The notes below the pieces were generated by a model. The model made no database searches and was not told the DNA's origin. It saw only the letters and a list, made by a program, of their open reading frames with translations. From Clostridiales bacterium (GTDB lineage: Bacteria > Bacillota > Clostridia > Lachnospirales > Lachnospiraceae): a stretch of 64,000 nucleotides of DNA. Positions 18,277-27,447 of this stretch are shown here, piece after piece. Within the stretch, counting starts at the first letter, position 1; every line of letters begins with the position of its first letter. The position numbers were made by a program, and so were the translations under genes. The stretch is from positions 1 through 64,000 of the forward strand of contig DUNO01000030.1 in the NCBI GenBank assembly GCA_012839295.1, given 5' to 3'.

Positions 18277-19041
18277 CTATAATCTCTGAATATGAAATCC
18301 TCCATCGACATCTATATAGTTTCCAGTTGTATACAGGAACATGTCTGAGCAAAAGACTGAAGCAGCATTAGCCACATCCTCTGGCTGTCCCCATCTGGCT
18401 ATAGGAAACAGACCCGTTTCAATCATTTTAGAATATTTCTCATGGACGCCGTTCGTCATGTCTGTCTCAATAACACCCGGCCTTAATTCATGAACTAAGA
18501 TCCCTTCCCTTGCCAGCCTGTCTGCATATAATGCTGTAAGCATTGTAATGCCCGCCTTTGATACGCAATATTCTCCACGTGTAGTAGAAGATACCACGGA
18601 GGAACAAGATGTGATATTAATGATTGTACCTGTTTTCCTAAATAGCTTCTCCTGCTTCATCATCTGCTTTGCAACAATTTGGGTCATGAACATATTTCCT
18701 TTTGTATTTATACCGATCACCCGGTCAAAACTCTCTTCTTCCATTTCCAGCAGGTCTTTCCTCTCAAGAGGTGCCACACCCGCATTATTAACCAGTACAT
18801 CCACTCTTCCAAAGGTATCAACCGCTTCTTTCAGGAGCCTTTCCCTATCCACTTGGTTGTCAATGTTGCCCTGAACATAGCAATGCGGAATGTTCTCCGA
18901 AAGCAAGATCTCCGACGCTTCCTTCGGCAGCTGCAGCCTTGTAGCTAAAATAACTATATTATATCCATCCTTACCTAACCGATGTGCAATGGCAAAGCCT
19001 ATTCCTCTGCTGCCCCCGGTTATGATTGCAGTTTTATTCAT
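18277..19041 (-). CDS. SDR family NAD(P)-dependent oxidoreductase
   Basis: A classical short-chain dehydrogenase of about 254 residues. It has the GGSRGIG cofactor loop (~10), NNAGVAP (~88), catalytic Ser in ITSCSS (~145) and EYCVSKAG (~160), and ends in an FYTTGNYIDVDGG-like family tail (DVDGGFH). Three ATG codons follow one another from 19047; the third (19041) has the best spacing from AGGAG. It is probably a 3-hydroxyacyl- or alcohol-oxidising step in the cluster, 9 bp before the flavoprotein gene. Confidence 0.82.
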   Translation of the reverse strand: MNKTAIITGGSRGIGFAIAHRLGKDGYNIVILATRLQLPKEASEILLSENIPHCYVQGNIDNQVDRERLLKEAVDTFGRVDVLVNNAGVAPLERKDLLEMEEESFDRVIGINTKGNMFMTQIVAKQMMKQEKLFRKTGTIINITSCSSVVSSTTRGEYCVSKAGITMLTALYADRLAREGILVHELRPGVIETDMTNGVHEKYSKMIETGLFPIARWGQPEDVANAASVFCSDMFLYTTGNYIDVDGGFHIQRL

Positions 19042-19085
19042 CATCATCTCTCCTAAATTGTTTACACTACTACCATACTGTAACC

Positions 19086-20081
19086 CTATTTCGTTGTCTT
19101 TCTTACGATTATCTCTGTATCAAAAACATCCACCACCGGTTCTACCGGCCCGTTTCCATTAATTATATTGATTAATTTTTTAGCAGCTAAGCTCCCCATA
19201 TCGTAAAGAGGCTGGGACACTGTTGACAATGGGGGATTCAGTAATTTACTGATCTTTATATTATCAAATCCTAGTACGGAAATATCCTCTGGAATTCTTA
19301 AGCCTACATCACTAACCGCCTGCATAGAAATAATTGCTTTATGGTCATTTGTGGCAAAGATGGCATCCGGTCTGTCTGCCGACTTCAGCACATTCATAAT
19401 CGCCTTATAAAGACCATTGGCACCGCTTGTCTCATGTATAACCAACTGATCATCATATATTATATTTGCATTCTTCAAGGCAGCTTTATAGCCCTCATAT
19501 CTTTCCCGATAGAGGCTCAGGTCGGTTCTGCCTACTACAATTGCAATTCTTTTATTGCCTGAGTTGATTAAATAATTGGTAGCATCATATCCGGCATGAA
19601 AGTTATCTATTACAACCGCATTGATTTTGTCTCCATAATATCTGGCCACTAATACAACAGGAATACCGTCTCTTTGGAGTTGCCTCACATGATCACTATT
19701 TTGCGTCATAGAGCATATAACAAACCCATCTACGGCACCCTGGCTCATCTTATTGATAAAATTCTTTTCAATATCTATATCTTCATTCGTGCAGCTTAAC
19801 ATGAGATTATATCCATTTTTTCTTGCATATGTTTCAATACCCTTGATAATAGGAGGAAACATTTCATTTTCAATATCAGGAATAAGCAGCGCAATACTAT
19901 TGGTTCTTCCGCCTCTAAGTCCCTTGGCATGCATATTTGGAGTATATTGTAATTCTTGAACTGCCTCCAGAACCTTTTCTCTGGTTTCCTTTGCAACATA
20001 TGCCTGCTTTGAACCCAGAACCCGTGATACGGTACTAGCAGATACACCCGCTTTTTCTGCAACCATCTTAATATTTATCAT
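19086..20081 (-). CDS. LacI family transcriptional regulator
   Basis: A 331-residue regulator. The LacI helix-turn-helix is at the N-terminus (IKMVAEKAGVSASTVSRVL), followed by the hinge and a periplasmic-binding-like effector domain (~60-331; AIFATNDHKAI near 230, DISVLGFDNI near 265). It sits inside the cluster between two SDR genes and is the probable pathway repressor. Candidate LacI-type sites with an AACGTT core lie upstream of the first cluster gene at 26980 and 27135. About 265 bp separate it from the upstream SDR gene, enough for its own promoter. Confidence 0.88.
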   Translation of the reverse strand: MINIKMVAEKAGVSASTVSRVLGSKQAYVAKETREKVLEAVQELQYTPNMHAKGLRGGRTNSIALLIPDIENEMFPPIIKGIETYARKNGYNLMLSCTNEDIDIEKNFINKMSQGAVDGFVICSMTQNSDHVRQLQRDGIPVVLVARYYGDKINAVVIDNFHAGYDATNYLINSGNKRIAIVVGRTDLSLYRERYEGYKAALKNANIIYDDQLVIHETSGANGLYKAIMNVLKSADRPDAIFATNDHKAIISMQAVSDVGLRIPEDISVLGFDNIKISKLLNPPLSTVSQPLYDMGSLAAKKLINIINGNGPVEPVVDVFDTEIIVRKTTK

Positions 20082-20347
20082 GTCCTCACCATCCCTCTGA
20101 TATTATGCATTATTTTATCATTTTTGGTTCAAATACAAAGCATACGACGACACTTTGCACTCCTATTGCCCCCTATCATCAGCAGATTTCTAAGCTGATT
20201 ATATAAATTGCTTCATGATAAAATAACGTAAAATCAGATCCTCTCATTAATTATATATAATAAGCTTAATTAGGATGCCAAAAGCTGACACCATAGTATT
20301 CTGACACCCTAATCAAATTTTATTAGACCAAAAATCATGGCAGGAAA

Positions 20348-21094
20348 TTACATTGCACTTCTACCACCGTCGACAGCTATAATTGTTCCTGTTAAATTGG
20401 AGGATTTATCAGATGCGAGAAATTCTATCACATCAACAATCTCCTCCGGTTTTGAAAAACGCTTCATCGGATACATCTGGATCGTCTTTTCCTTCCTATC
20501 TTCATCATTACCAAACTGACGGTCCACCATTGGAGTTTCAACCATACCAGGAGCAACTGCATTGATACGGATATTATCAACAGCATAATCAATTGCCATT
20601 TCTCTCGTCAAATTATTAACAGCCGCTTTTGATGCACAATAAGCAGCGCTTCTCGGACTTCCCGTCACACCCACGCGGGAAGACACATTAATAATATTCC
20701 CTGATTTCTGCTTCTGCATGATAGGAATTACATTATGGCATAACAGATATACACTCTTTACATTACTATTAATGACATTATCCCACTCATCCTCTGAAGT
20801 TTCAACTACTGTTGCATTCATATGTGTACCAGCGTTGTTTATTAATATATCAATATGTCCATGTTCTGCTATGATTTCGGCAACAACTTTTTCCACCTGC
20901 ATTCTATCGGCCACTTCCAGCTTTTTGGTAAAGCACCGGTCTGGATATAAGTCTGCCATTTCGGTAAATGAAGGCTGATCCCTTCGAATCGTTCCAATAA
21001 CAATCGCCCCTAACTCCAGGAATCGTTCTCCACACAGTTTCCCAATTCCTGAACTGGTACCAGTAATCAATATTACTTTATCCTTGAAGCTCAT
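20348..21094 (-). CDS. SDR family oxidoreductase
   Basis: A 248-residue classical SDR with TGTSSGIGKL (~11), NNAGTH (~88), Ser in NVSSRVG (~140), AYCASKAAVN (~153) and a VDGGRS tail. It overlaps the upstream CoA-transferase by 4 bp (ATGA), so translation is coupled. Together with the transferase and hydratase this suggests oxidation of a hydroxyl on a CoA-linked intermediate. It is distinct from the second SDR in the cluster. Confidence 0.82.
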   Translation of the reverse strand: MSFKDKVILITGTSSGIGKLCGERFLELGAIVIGTIRRDQPSFTEMADLYPDRCFTKKLEVADRMQVEKVVAEIIAEHGHIDILINNAGTHMNATVVETSEDEWDNVINSNVKSVYLLCHNVIPIMQKQKSGNIINVSSRVGVTGSPRSAAYCASKAAVNNLTREMAIDYAVDNIRINAVAPGMVETPMVDRQFGNDEDRKEKTIQMYPMKRFSKPEEIVDVIEFLASDKSSNLTGTIIAVDGGRSAM

Positions 21095-22671
21095 CCAGTC
21101 ACACCTCTTTTATCATCTCTTTCACTCCAATATTCCTTTAAGCCCATTGGCCCAGAATTAAATAAGAAGGCAGGCATCTCCTTTAAATCTTTTGCTATTA
21201 ATGGTTTATATTCCATATTATCTAAAATATCTCGGTCAATGTCAATTCCAGGTGCTACTTCTACAAGCATTAATCCCTCCGGTGTCAGTTTAAATACACA
21301 ACGTTCAGTAATAAATATTACTTTTTTACCGATTTTTACAGCGTAATCACCGTTAAAGGTTATCTGCTGGATCTCATTAATAAATTTTTTGACTTTACCT
21401 TGCTCTTCGACAATTACTTTACCATCTTCGAACCTAACCTTGCTCTTTGCACATAGGGTGCCTCCAAATACAATGAGCTTTGTTTCCTGTGAAATGTCAA
21501 TGAAGCCACCGCACCCTGTGATGCTCTTACCCAATTTGCTTACATTAACATTACCACGGAAATCAATTTCTGCTGCTGATAAGCATGTTGCATCCAATAC
21601 TCCACCATGATATAAGTCATGCTGTACAGGGTGATCCAGTATAATCCTGGGGTTAATCATAGTTCCTGCATCCAGCCCCATTACCGGAATCCCACCAGAT
21701 TGTCCTTGCTCCAAGGATAAAGTAATCGTATCAAGTAAGCCCTCCTCCGCCAGAATGAACGGAACACCATTCGATACTCCTACACCGATATTTACAAGCA
21801 TATCGGGTCCAAGCTCCATCGCTTGACGTCTTGCTATGAATTTTCTTTCATTGAATTTCTCACCGGGCCAAGTGAAATCAACAGGCTTTTTTATCGCTCC
21901 ACAATAGGATGGATTATAGAAATACTCATAGGACTGTTTTTGATTCGGATCAACAACAACATAATCCACTAAATATCCGGGTATTTTAGTTTTGGCAAAA
22001 TCAAGTGTTTCCCTTTTAGCCAGTTGTTTTACCTGAACAATAACAATTCCTCCATTATTCTTTGCTGCAGCAGCCATGGCAAGTACTTCATCATAATGGA
22101 CTTCTTCTTCATAACTGATATATCCATCCTCATCCGCAGTTGTACCACGAATCAGTGCCACATCTATGGGGATTGGCTTATATCTCATCCACTCCTCCCC
22201 GTCTATTTCAATAAGCTCTACCAAGTCATCCTTTGCTGACTGGTTAATCCTCCCACCTGACTGGCGAGGATCGATGTATGTACCAAGCCCAATTTTAGTA
22301 ATAACGCCTGGGCCTCTTGCGGACATATTACGGATCAGCTGCGCCATCACCCCTTGGGGGAAGTTATAAGCCTCTACCTCTTCTTCCATCGCAAGCTGCC
22401 CCATGGCAGGACTCATGGCCCAATGTCCACCGATTACTCTTTTACACATACCCTTATGGGCAAACCTTGCAATACCACCCTTGTCCTTGTCACCAAGTCC
22501 TTGGGGATGAACTATTGTCAGGCTCTTCGGCGCTTTCGTTTCAAAGTATCTGTTTTCAACTGCCGCCAACAGTTTTTCAGGCAATATGTTCGAAGCACCT
22601 GAACCACTTACAGCCACTGTGCTTGTATCCTTAATAAGGGCTGCCGCCTCTTCAAAACTAATAATCTTCAT
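21091..22671 (-). CDS. Acyl-CoA:acetate / 3-ketoacid CoA-transferase
   Basis: A 526-residue fused two-domain family I CoA-transferase of the YdiF/propionate CoA-transferase kind. The N-terminal domain starts with AAALIKDTSTVAVSGSGAS. The active-site Glu lies in LSLEQGQSGG (~350). It activates the pathway acid by moving CoA from acetyl-CoA or a similar donor. The frame is open to 22722, but GAGGAGGG with 5-base spacing marks the ATG at 22671, which fits the family N-terminus. It overlaps the following SDR gene by 4 bp. Confidence 0.85.
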   Translation of the reverse strand: MKIISFEEAAALIKDTSTVAVSGSGASNILPEKLLAAVENRYFETKAPKSLTIVHPQGLGDKDKGGIARFAHKGMCKRVIGGHWAMSPAMGQLAMEEEVEAYNFPQGVMAQLIRNMSARGPGVITKIGLGTYIDPRQSGGRINQSAKDDLVELIEIDGEEWMRYKPIPIDVALIRGTTADEDGYISYEEEVHYDEVLAMAAAAKNNGGIVIVQVKQLAKRETLDFAKTKIPGYLVDYVVVDPNQKQSYEYFYNPSYCGAIKKPVDFTWPGEKFNERKFIARRQAMELGPDMLVNIGVGVSNGVPFILAEEGLLDTITLSLEQGQSGGIPVMGLDAGTMINPRIILDHPVQHDLYHGGVLDATCLSAAEIDFRGNVNVSKLGKSITGCGGFIDISQETKLIVFGGTLCAKSKVRFEDGKVIVEEQGKVKKFINEIQQITFNGDYAVKIGKKVIFITERCVFKLTPEGLMLVEVAPGIDIDRDILDNMEYKPLIAKDLKEMPAFLFNSGPMGLKEYWSERDDKRGVTG

Positions 22672-22790
22672 TTTGACCCTCCTCATAAAAACCATGTATG
22701 AAAATGCCCGTTCACTTAACATCCGCCATAAGATCCTTTGATCGAACAGCTGTTGATTTTATAATGATGACATCCCATTGCTTTGCCATG

Positions 22791-24059
22791 TTATAGCAAC
22801 AATGCCGGTAACAGCGTGGACATCTGCGGAATTATAATCAATAGAGCCAAGACAATCAACTCTCCAATCAAGAACGGTGCCGTTCCTGCAATCACTGTCT
22901 TTAAGGGCTTTTTTGCCACACTAGAAGCGACAAACAATACCTGCCCCACCGGTGGTGTAATCAGTCCAATGGCAGATGCCACAACCACAACAATTGCAAA
23001 CTGTATGGGATTAATGCCAACAGCTGTAGCAACCGGAAGCAATATTGGGACCATAATCGTAATGATAACAATATTATCTACGAAGCATCCCAGGAAAAGA
23101 ACAATCAATGCAACAATTGAGAGAACTATGATAGGACTTGTTGTGAAGCCTGTTATGAACGCACTAATAATTGCAGGCATTCCTTCAAAAGCTAAGATCC
23201 AGCCCATAGGGAAGCCGATGGAGCAAATCAGTAAAGGCAGCGCCGAAAGAAGTGCTACCTCTTTTAGGCTTGACCAGACCACCTTCATGGACAACTGCCT
23301 TGTAGCAACCCCAACGATAAGGGCATAAAAAACACATATGACCCCAGCCTCAGTAGAGGTAAAAATACCTGCTCCAGTCCCACCAAGAATGATAAGGGGA
23401 ATCATCAGGGACGGTATCGCCTTATAAGCTACCTGTAAGCCCTCCCTAAAATTAAGGTGCTTAGTTTTTGGGAAGTTATATTTTTTCGTCATATAAAGAA
23501 CCTGAAACATCTGCATAACACCTACGATTAAGCCTGGCAATATCCCACCCATAAACATACCCGCTATAGATACATTAGCAACGGAGCCTAATACCAACAT
23601 TGGGATACTCGGCGGAATGATGACACCTATTGTAGAAGATGCACATGTAACACCCAGCGTCACTTTAGAGGGATAGCCCTCATCCTCCATTTGCTTAATC
23701 ATAATGGAGCCGATACTTGCAGTGTCTGCCTGTGAAGAGCCGGACATCCCGGCAAATATCATACTATCTAAAACATTCATGTAAGCAAGTCCGCCCTTAA
23801 CCCTGCCAAAGAATATCCTGCAGAATTCCACCAATTTTGCCGACAGGTTACCATTATTCATCAATGAACCTGAAAGCATGAAAAGGGGGACTGCCAACAA
23901 CGTAAAGGAATCTACGCCATAGAACATACGTCGGGCTACCAGCGTTATTTCATTACCCGAAAAGAGGGACCATAGTATACTGAAGCCTCCTAATGAGAAT
24001 GCAATTGGAACTCCAACAGCCAAACAAATAAAAAATATAATAATGATTGCTGCAAACAT
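22791..24059 (-). CDS. TRAP transporter large permease (DctM)
   Basis: A 422-residue DctM-type membrane protein with about 12 hydrophobic segments and the typical PLFMLSGSLMNNG and GGILPGL motifs. It forms the transport channel of a tripartite ATP-independent periplasmic transporter for an organic acid, driven by ions. It lies 36 bp after the small permease gene. The set DctP-DctQ-DctM is complete. Confidence 0.9.
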   Translation of the reverse strand: MFAAIIIIFFICLAVGVPIAFSLGGFSILWSLFSGNEITLVARRMFYGVDSFTLLAVPLFMLSGSLMNNGNLSAKLVEFCRIFFGRVKGGLAYMNVLDSMIFAGMSGSSQADTASIGSIMIKQMEDEGYPSKVTLGVTCASSTIGVIIPPSIPMLVLGSVANVSIAGMFMGGILPGLIVGVMQMFQVLYMTKKYNFPKTKHLNFREGLQVAYKAIPSLMIPLIILGGTGAGIFTSTEAGVICVFYALIVGVATRQLSMKVVWSSLKEVALLSALPLLICSIGFPMGWILAFEGMPAIISAFITGFTTSPIIVLSIVALIVLFLGCFVDNIVIITIMVPILLPVATAVGINPIQFAIVVVVASAIGLITPPVGQVLFVASSVAKKPLKTVIAGTAPFLIGELIVLALLIIIPQMSTLLPALLL

Positions 24060-24095
24060 AATTAACCTCCTGATCTATTTATTGATCCTCGTCCC

Positions 24096-24617
24096 TCAGT
24101 CTAAATAACTCTCTTCCTTTTCTTTTACTAATTCCTTTCCAATTATGGTTCTGACCGCATGTTCCAACGTAAAGATAAGGCCAACTGCGCTAAAAACAAG
24201 AATACTTGAATAAGGAATTGACATCCTCATTCTTAAAACCGGTGAAAGCCTTGCGTCCATTTGCGGAATAAATAATATAGACGTATAAAGAAGAAACCCA
24301 AAAAAACCGATCTGCAGGGCAAGAGCAAGAACCGAAATCAGCTTTTTCACCTTAGCCGATTTCACCTTAGCAAATGCATCAAAGCTGTAATGGGACAAAC
24401 GTCTTACCCCTACAGAACAACCTGTAAAAAGCATATATATGAATGAATATTTTGAAATCTCCTCTGTCCATGCAAGGGGAGCACTAAAAACAAATCTTGT
24501 TATAACCTGTGACATTACTGCGATACAAAAAATCGCTAGCAGTATAGATGCTATAACTTCTAATACTATTTCAAGACTTTGTAACATCTTGGACAGGATA
24601 TCTGTACCTTTTTTCAA
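24096..24617 (-). CDS. TRAP transporter small permease (DctQ), TTG start
   Basis: A 173-residue DctQ-type protein with four hydrophobic segments (SLEIVLEVIASILLAIFCIA; FIYMLFTGCSVGV; LISVLALALQIGFFGFLL; ILVFSAVGLIFTL). An in-frame ATG at 24674 has no ribosome site and would add an odd basic N-terminus. AGGAGG lies 8 bases before a TTG at 24617, so a TTG start is preferred. It partners the large permease. Confidence 0.82.
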   Translation of the reverse strand: MKKGTDILSKMLQSLEIVLEVIASILLAIFCIAVMSQVITRFVFSAPLAWTEEISKYSFIYMLFTGCSVGVRRLSHYSFDAFAKVKSAKVKKLISVLALALQIGFFGFLLYTSILFIPQMDARLSPVLRMRMSIPYSSILVFSAVGLIFTLEHAVRTIIGKELVKEKEESYLD

Positions 24618-24641
24618 TTGTCCTTCCTCCTGACTTAAGGA

Positions 24642-24770
24642 AAAGCAAATCCATCTCCTACTAATCCATGCCAATACATACGTCGGTTTTCCATCCGCAA
24701 CAGATCATTGTTCCTGCACATTTACATATGTACGCACGACTTTCAAGCAGTAGATAGATGGATTTGCTTT
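24642..24770 (-). repeat. 15-bp inverted repeat between dctP and dctQ
   Basis: AAAGCAAATCCATCT (24642-24656) is perfectly complementary to 24756-24770, with 99 bases between. It occupies the intercistronic gap just ahead of the dctQ ribosome site. It may reduce downstream expression relative to the binding protein or stabilise the dctP message. Confidence 0.5.
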
Positions 24771-24798
24771 CTTATATTTTTATTTTTCCAAAAATGAG

Positions 24799-25893
24799 CT
24801 ATTCTTTCGGTGTGTTTTTAATCATTTCTACAAGCTCAGTACCATATTTGGTATAAACATATTTTTCATAGAAGGGCTGGATCTCTTCGACGAAGGATTC
24901 TTTCTCAACCTGATTAACCATAACACCCTCTGCCTCTAGTTTTTCAATAAAACCTGCAGCAGTATCCTCTACCCATGAGCGCTGTTCCTTCTGGGCGATA
25001 GCACACGCTTCATTAAACCATCCCTTTTCCTCATCGGTCAATGAGTCATAAAATTTTTGACTAACAAGCGCAATCCCTGTAGCAACCTGTTGGATATGTT
25101 CTGTCAATGAATAATACTTACACACTTCATAAAATTTCATCTGATAGAAATTACTCGGATCATTCTCAGCAGCATCAATAACTCCTTGTTGCAACGCACT
25201 GTATAATTCCGTATATGCAATAGGGGTTACTAAAGCCCCAAGTGCTTCAAAGGATTTTACGTGGATGTCATTGGGTTGCGTCCTGATCTTAAGTCCCTTC
25301 AAGTCCTCAACGGTATTGATGGGACCTTTTGAACTGAATACGCTACGAGTACCTCCACTCCAGTAGCCCATTACACTAACTCCCGCTTCTTCAGAAATTG
25401 ACGTTGCTATGATTTGCCCAACTTCACCATCCATGGCATTCCATGCCTGTTCCTTTGTTTCAAACAGATATGGGACATCCAACAATCCAACACTCGGTGC
25501 AAAGTTACCTAAATCAGCACAACTGGAAACTGCACATTGAACTGTGCCTAACTGCAACTGTTGAATCAACTCTGTCTGGTCGCCCAGCTGCCCTGCTGGA
25601 TATATCTCTACTTTAAATCTATCATTACTAAGTTCTGCAATTGCCTTTGCAAATGCTTCAAAGCCCACCTGCCATGCGCCGTCTTCTGCCGTATGATGGC
25701 CAGCCTTAATCACAATCTGTTCCTTGGTTTTTCCTGCATCTTCTTTGCTGCCATCACTCTCAACCGTGGTATTTTGTGCCTCCTTATTGTCTGTATTGTT
25801 GCCGGCATCCTTAGCAGGAGCTTTTCCGCAGGCTGATAATAACAGAGCAAAGCATAATAAACTTGAGACTAATGATACTAACTTTTTTTTCAT
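24799..25893 (-). CDS. TRAP transporter substrate-binding lipoprotein (DctP)
   Basis: A 364-residue extracellular solute receptor. It has a lipoprotein signal (CFALLLSACGK; lipobox LSAC, Cys ~22), an Asp/Asn/Lys/Glu-rich linker, then a DctP domain (~55-360) with IRTQPNDIHVKSFEALGA, the segment holding the conserved Arg that binds the substrate carboxylate. It therefore captures an organic acid outside the membrane. AGGAGG precedes the ATG. It follows the hydratase gene. Confidence 0.88.
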   Translation of the reverse strand: MKKKLVSLVSSLLCFALLLSACGKAPAKDAGNNTDNKEAQNTTVESDGSKEDAGKTKEQIVIKAGHHTAEDGAWQVGFEAFAKAIAELSNDRFKVEIYPAGQLGDQTELIQQLQLGTVQCAVSSCADLGNFAPSVGLLDVPYLFETKEQAWNAMDGEVGQIIATSISEEAGVSVMGYWSGGTRSVFSSKGPINTVEDLKGLKIRTQPNDIHVKSFEALGALVTPIAYTELYSALQQGVIDAAENDPSNFYQMKFYEVCKYYSLTEHIQQVATGIALVSQKFYDSLTDEEKGWFNEACAIAQKEQRSWVEDTAAGFIEKLEAEGVMVNQVEKESFVEEIQPFYEKYVYTKYGTELVEMIKNTPKE

Positions 25894-26061
25894 AATATCC
25901 TCCTTTTTCTCTTGGCGCCATCCATAGCGCTTCTTAATATTTTTTTTATTCCTGTTTTATTAGTACACAGCATAAAACACTGCTACCGTTTTGATTAAAT
26001 ACAACCGGAGCCTATTCCCTGTTTTGTATTATTTGTATGTAATGTCACTGCAGTATACCCT

Positions 26062-26886
26062 TTACTTCTTCTTCCTGCTTCCAAAAAAATCCCTTAGACG
26101 TTCCTTCGTAGATTGCGAGCTCATGCACACGCTGGAAGTTGTCGCTTCGAGAAAATCATCTTTTTTAATATTTGTCAGCCACTCATCGTTTATAATATTT
26201 TTGATATAGTTAATAACCCGTAGATCATTTTTGCTGATTTGCTGTATCAATTCATTCACACAATCTTCTAATTCATCATTGGTGCAAACACGATTCACCA
26301 ATCCCCAATCATATGCTGTCTTTGCGTCAATCGACCTACCGGTTGCAAATAATTCCTTTGCCCTATTAGGGCCGACCAGCATCGGAAGCCTGAAGGTTCC
26401 TCCCCAGCCTGGCATAACTCCCAAAGATGCCTCAGGTTGCCCAAACTTCGCATCTTCACCTGCAATAATAAAATCACAGGCCATAGCAAGCTCCAGTCCT
26501 CCTCCAAGTGCTAAAGATTTTACCTTTGCAATAACTGGTATTGGCAGATTCATAAGCCTGTTAAATACCTGATGCCCGGTATGAACCCACTCAATTATAT
26601 TCTCGCTATTCAATGTTTCCAAAACAGCAATATTTGCTCCGACAATAAATGACTTCGGAGAAGCACTTTGTAATACGACCACCGAAAACCCTGTGATATT
26701 CTGCAGTATTTCAGAAATACATTCATCCAATTCTCTTATGGAGTCCCAATCCAATGTACAGGGCCTGCGTTCTTCCTCCTCAAAAAATGTAATATACGCT
26801 GCATAGTTCTCTGCATGCATCCTAACATGCGTTGCCAATTCAATCCCTCCTATTCCTTCTCCAATTATTGATTTGTTGGCCTGCAT
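26062..26886 (-). CDS. Enoyl-CoA hydratase/isomerase (crotonase family)
   Basis: A 274-residue crotonase-fold enzyme. The oxyanion-hole region (IVGANIAVLE, ~90), GGGLELAMACDF (~135) with its catalytic Glu, and FGQPEASLGVMPGWGGT (~155) with the second Glu are all present, so hydratase activity is plausible. The N-terminal ~25 residues (SIIGEGIGGIELATHV) are an unusual extension. It heads the leftward catabolic cluster and acts on an enoyl-CoA made after the CoA-transferase step, by inference. Confidence 0.83.
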   Translation of the reverse strand: MQANKSIIGEGIGGIELATHVRMHAENYAAYITFFEEEERRPCTLDWDSIRELDECISEILQNITGFSVVVLQSASPKSFIVGANIAVLETLNSENIIEWVHTGHQVFNRLMNLPIPVIAKVKSLALGGGLELAMACDFIIAGEDAKFGQPEASLGVMPGWGGTFRLPMLVGPNRAKELFATGRSIDAKTAYDWGLVNRVCTNDELEDCVNELIQQISKNDLRVINYIKNIINDEWLTNIKKDDFLEATTSSVCMSSQSTKERLRDFFGSRKKK

Positions 26887-26979
26887 AAGTGCCTTTACCT
26901 ACAGTATCTATTATCTTCTGCTGCAAACCAGACCATATGAAATAGTTGCAATAAATATTTCAAAACTGAGAAATGATGT

Positions 26980-26993
26980 GTTAACGTTTTCAT
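26980..26993. promoter_or_regulatory. LacI/cre-like operator 1
   Basis: TGTTAACGTTTTCA fits the TGNNANCGNTNNCA pattern shared by CcpA cre sites and many LacI-family operators. It lies 94 bp upstream of the hydratase start and 155 bp (centre to centre) from the second site. Confidence 0.45.
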
Positions 26994-27134
26994 ATATTAT
27001 ATTTTGTGCATATTCAATATTATTTTAACTATCATCTCATCGTTTTAACTATTTTATACAACTTTATTGCTTGCTTGTCAAGCACATTTTGCATTATTGA
27101 ATAATATTTCACTTTTTTATCCTATATTTTTGTA

Positions 27135-27148
27135 TGGCAACGTTTCCA
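27135..27148. promoter_or_regulatory. LacI/cre-like operator 2
   Basis: TGGCAACGTTTCCA is a nearly perfect palindrome centred on CG and fits the same pattern as site 1. The remaining AT-rich part of the 26887-27228 gap holds no gene. Confidence 0.5.
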
Positions 27149-27228
27149 CACAAGATGCAGAATTTATCTTGATTTTTAACAATCCATCAAATGGCGTTCC
27201 CTGACTCATTCCCTCTTGAACTTTAAAA

Positions 27229-27265
27229 AAACAAGCTCATGGAAAAGCTTTCCATGAGCTTGTTT
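27229..27265. terminator. Bidirectional intrinsic terminator
   Basis: A long perfect stem (ACAAGCTCATGGAAA with TTTCCATGAGCTTGT) with a 3-base loop is flanked by A on the left and T on the right, so it can stop transcription on both strands. It lies just past the decayed decarboxylase gene. Confidence 0.85.
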
Positions 27266-27273
27266 TTTCTCTA

Positions 27274-27436
27274 TTAATTCCCGTAAATTTCCTTGGCCAT
27301 ACGAAAGCCCGCCCATGCCTTGAGCCATCCAGTATAAAAGGCGAGGTGGGTCAGAACTTCCACCATCTCGTCCTTCGTGACTCCGTTATCTTTTGCCCTT
27401 TTAATGTGGTGTTCCAATGAGCTGTCCAGTATTCAT
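27274..27436 (-). pseudogene. Decayed carboxymuconolactone decarboxylase family gene
   Basis: An ATG at 27436 with GGGAGG five bases upstream opens a frame that stops after 11 codons. A second frame (27432-27274) continues to the natural end and encodes a clear carboxymuconolactone decarboxylase C-terminus (KDEMVEVLTHLAFYTGW, then AFRMAKEIYGN-like ending). The middle of the gene is missing and the ends are out of frame. It is a gene with an internal deletion, 11 bp after the alcohol dehydrogenase remnant. Confidence 0.7.
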
Positions 27437-27447
27437 TGAAACCTCCC

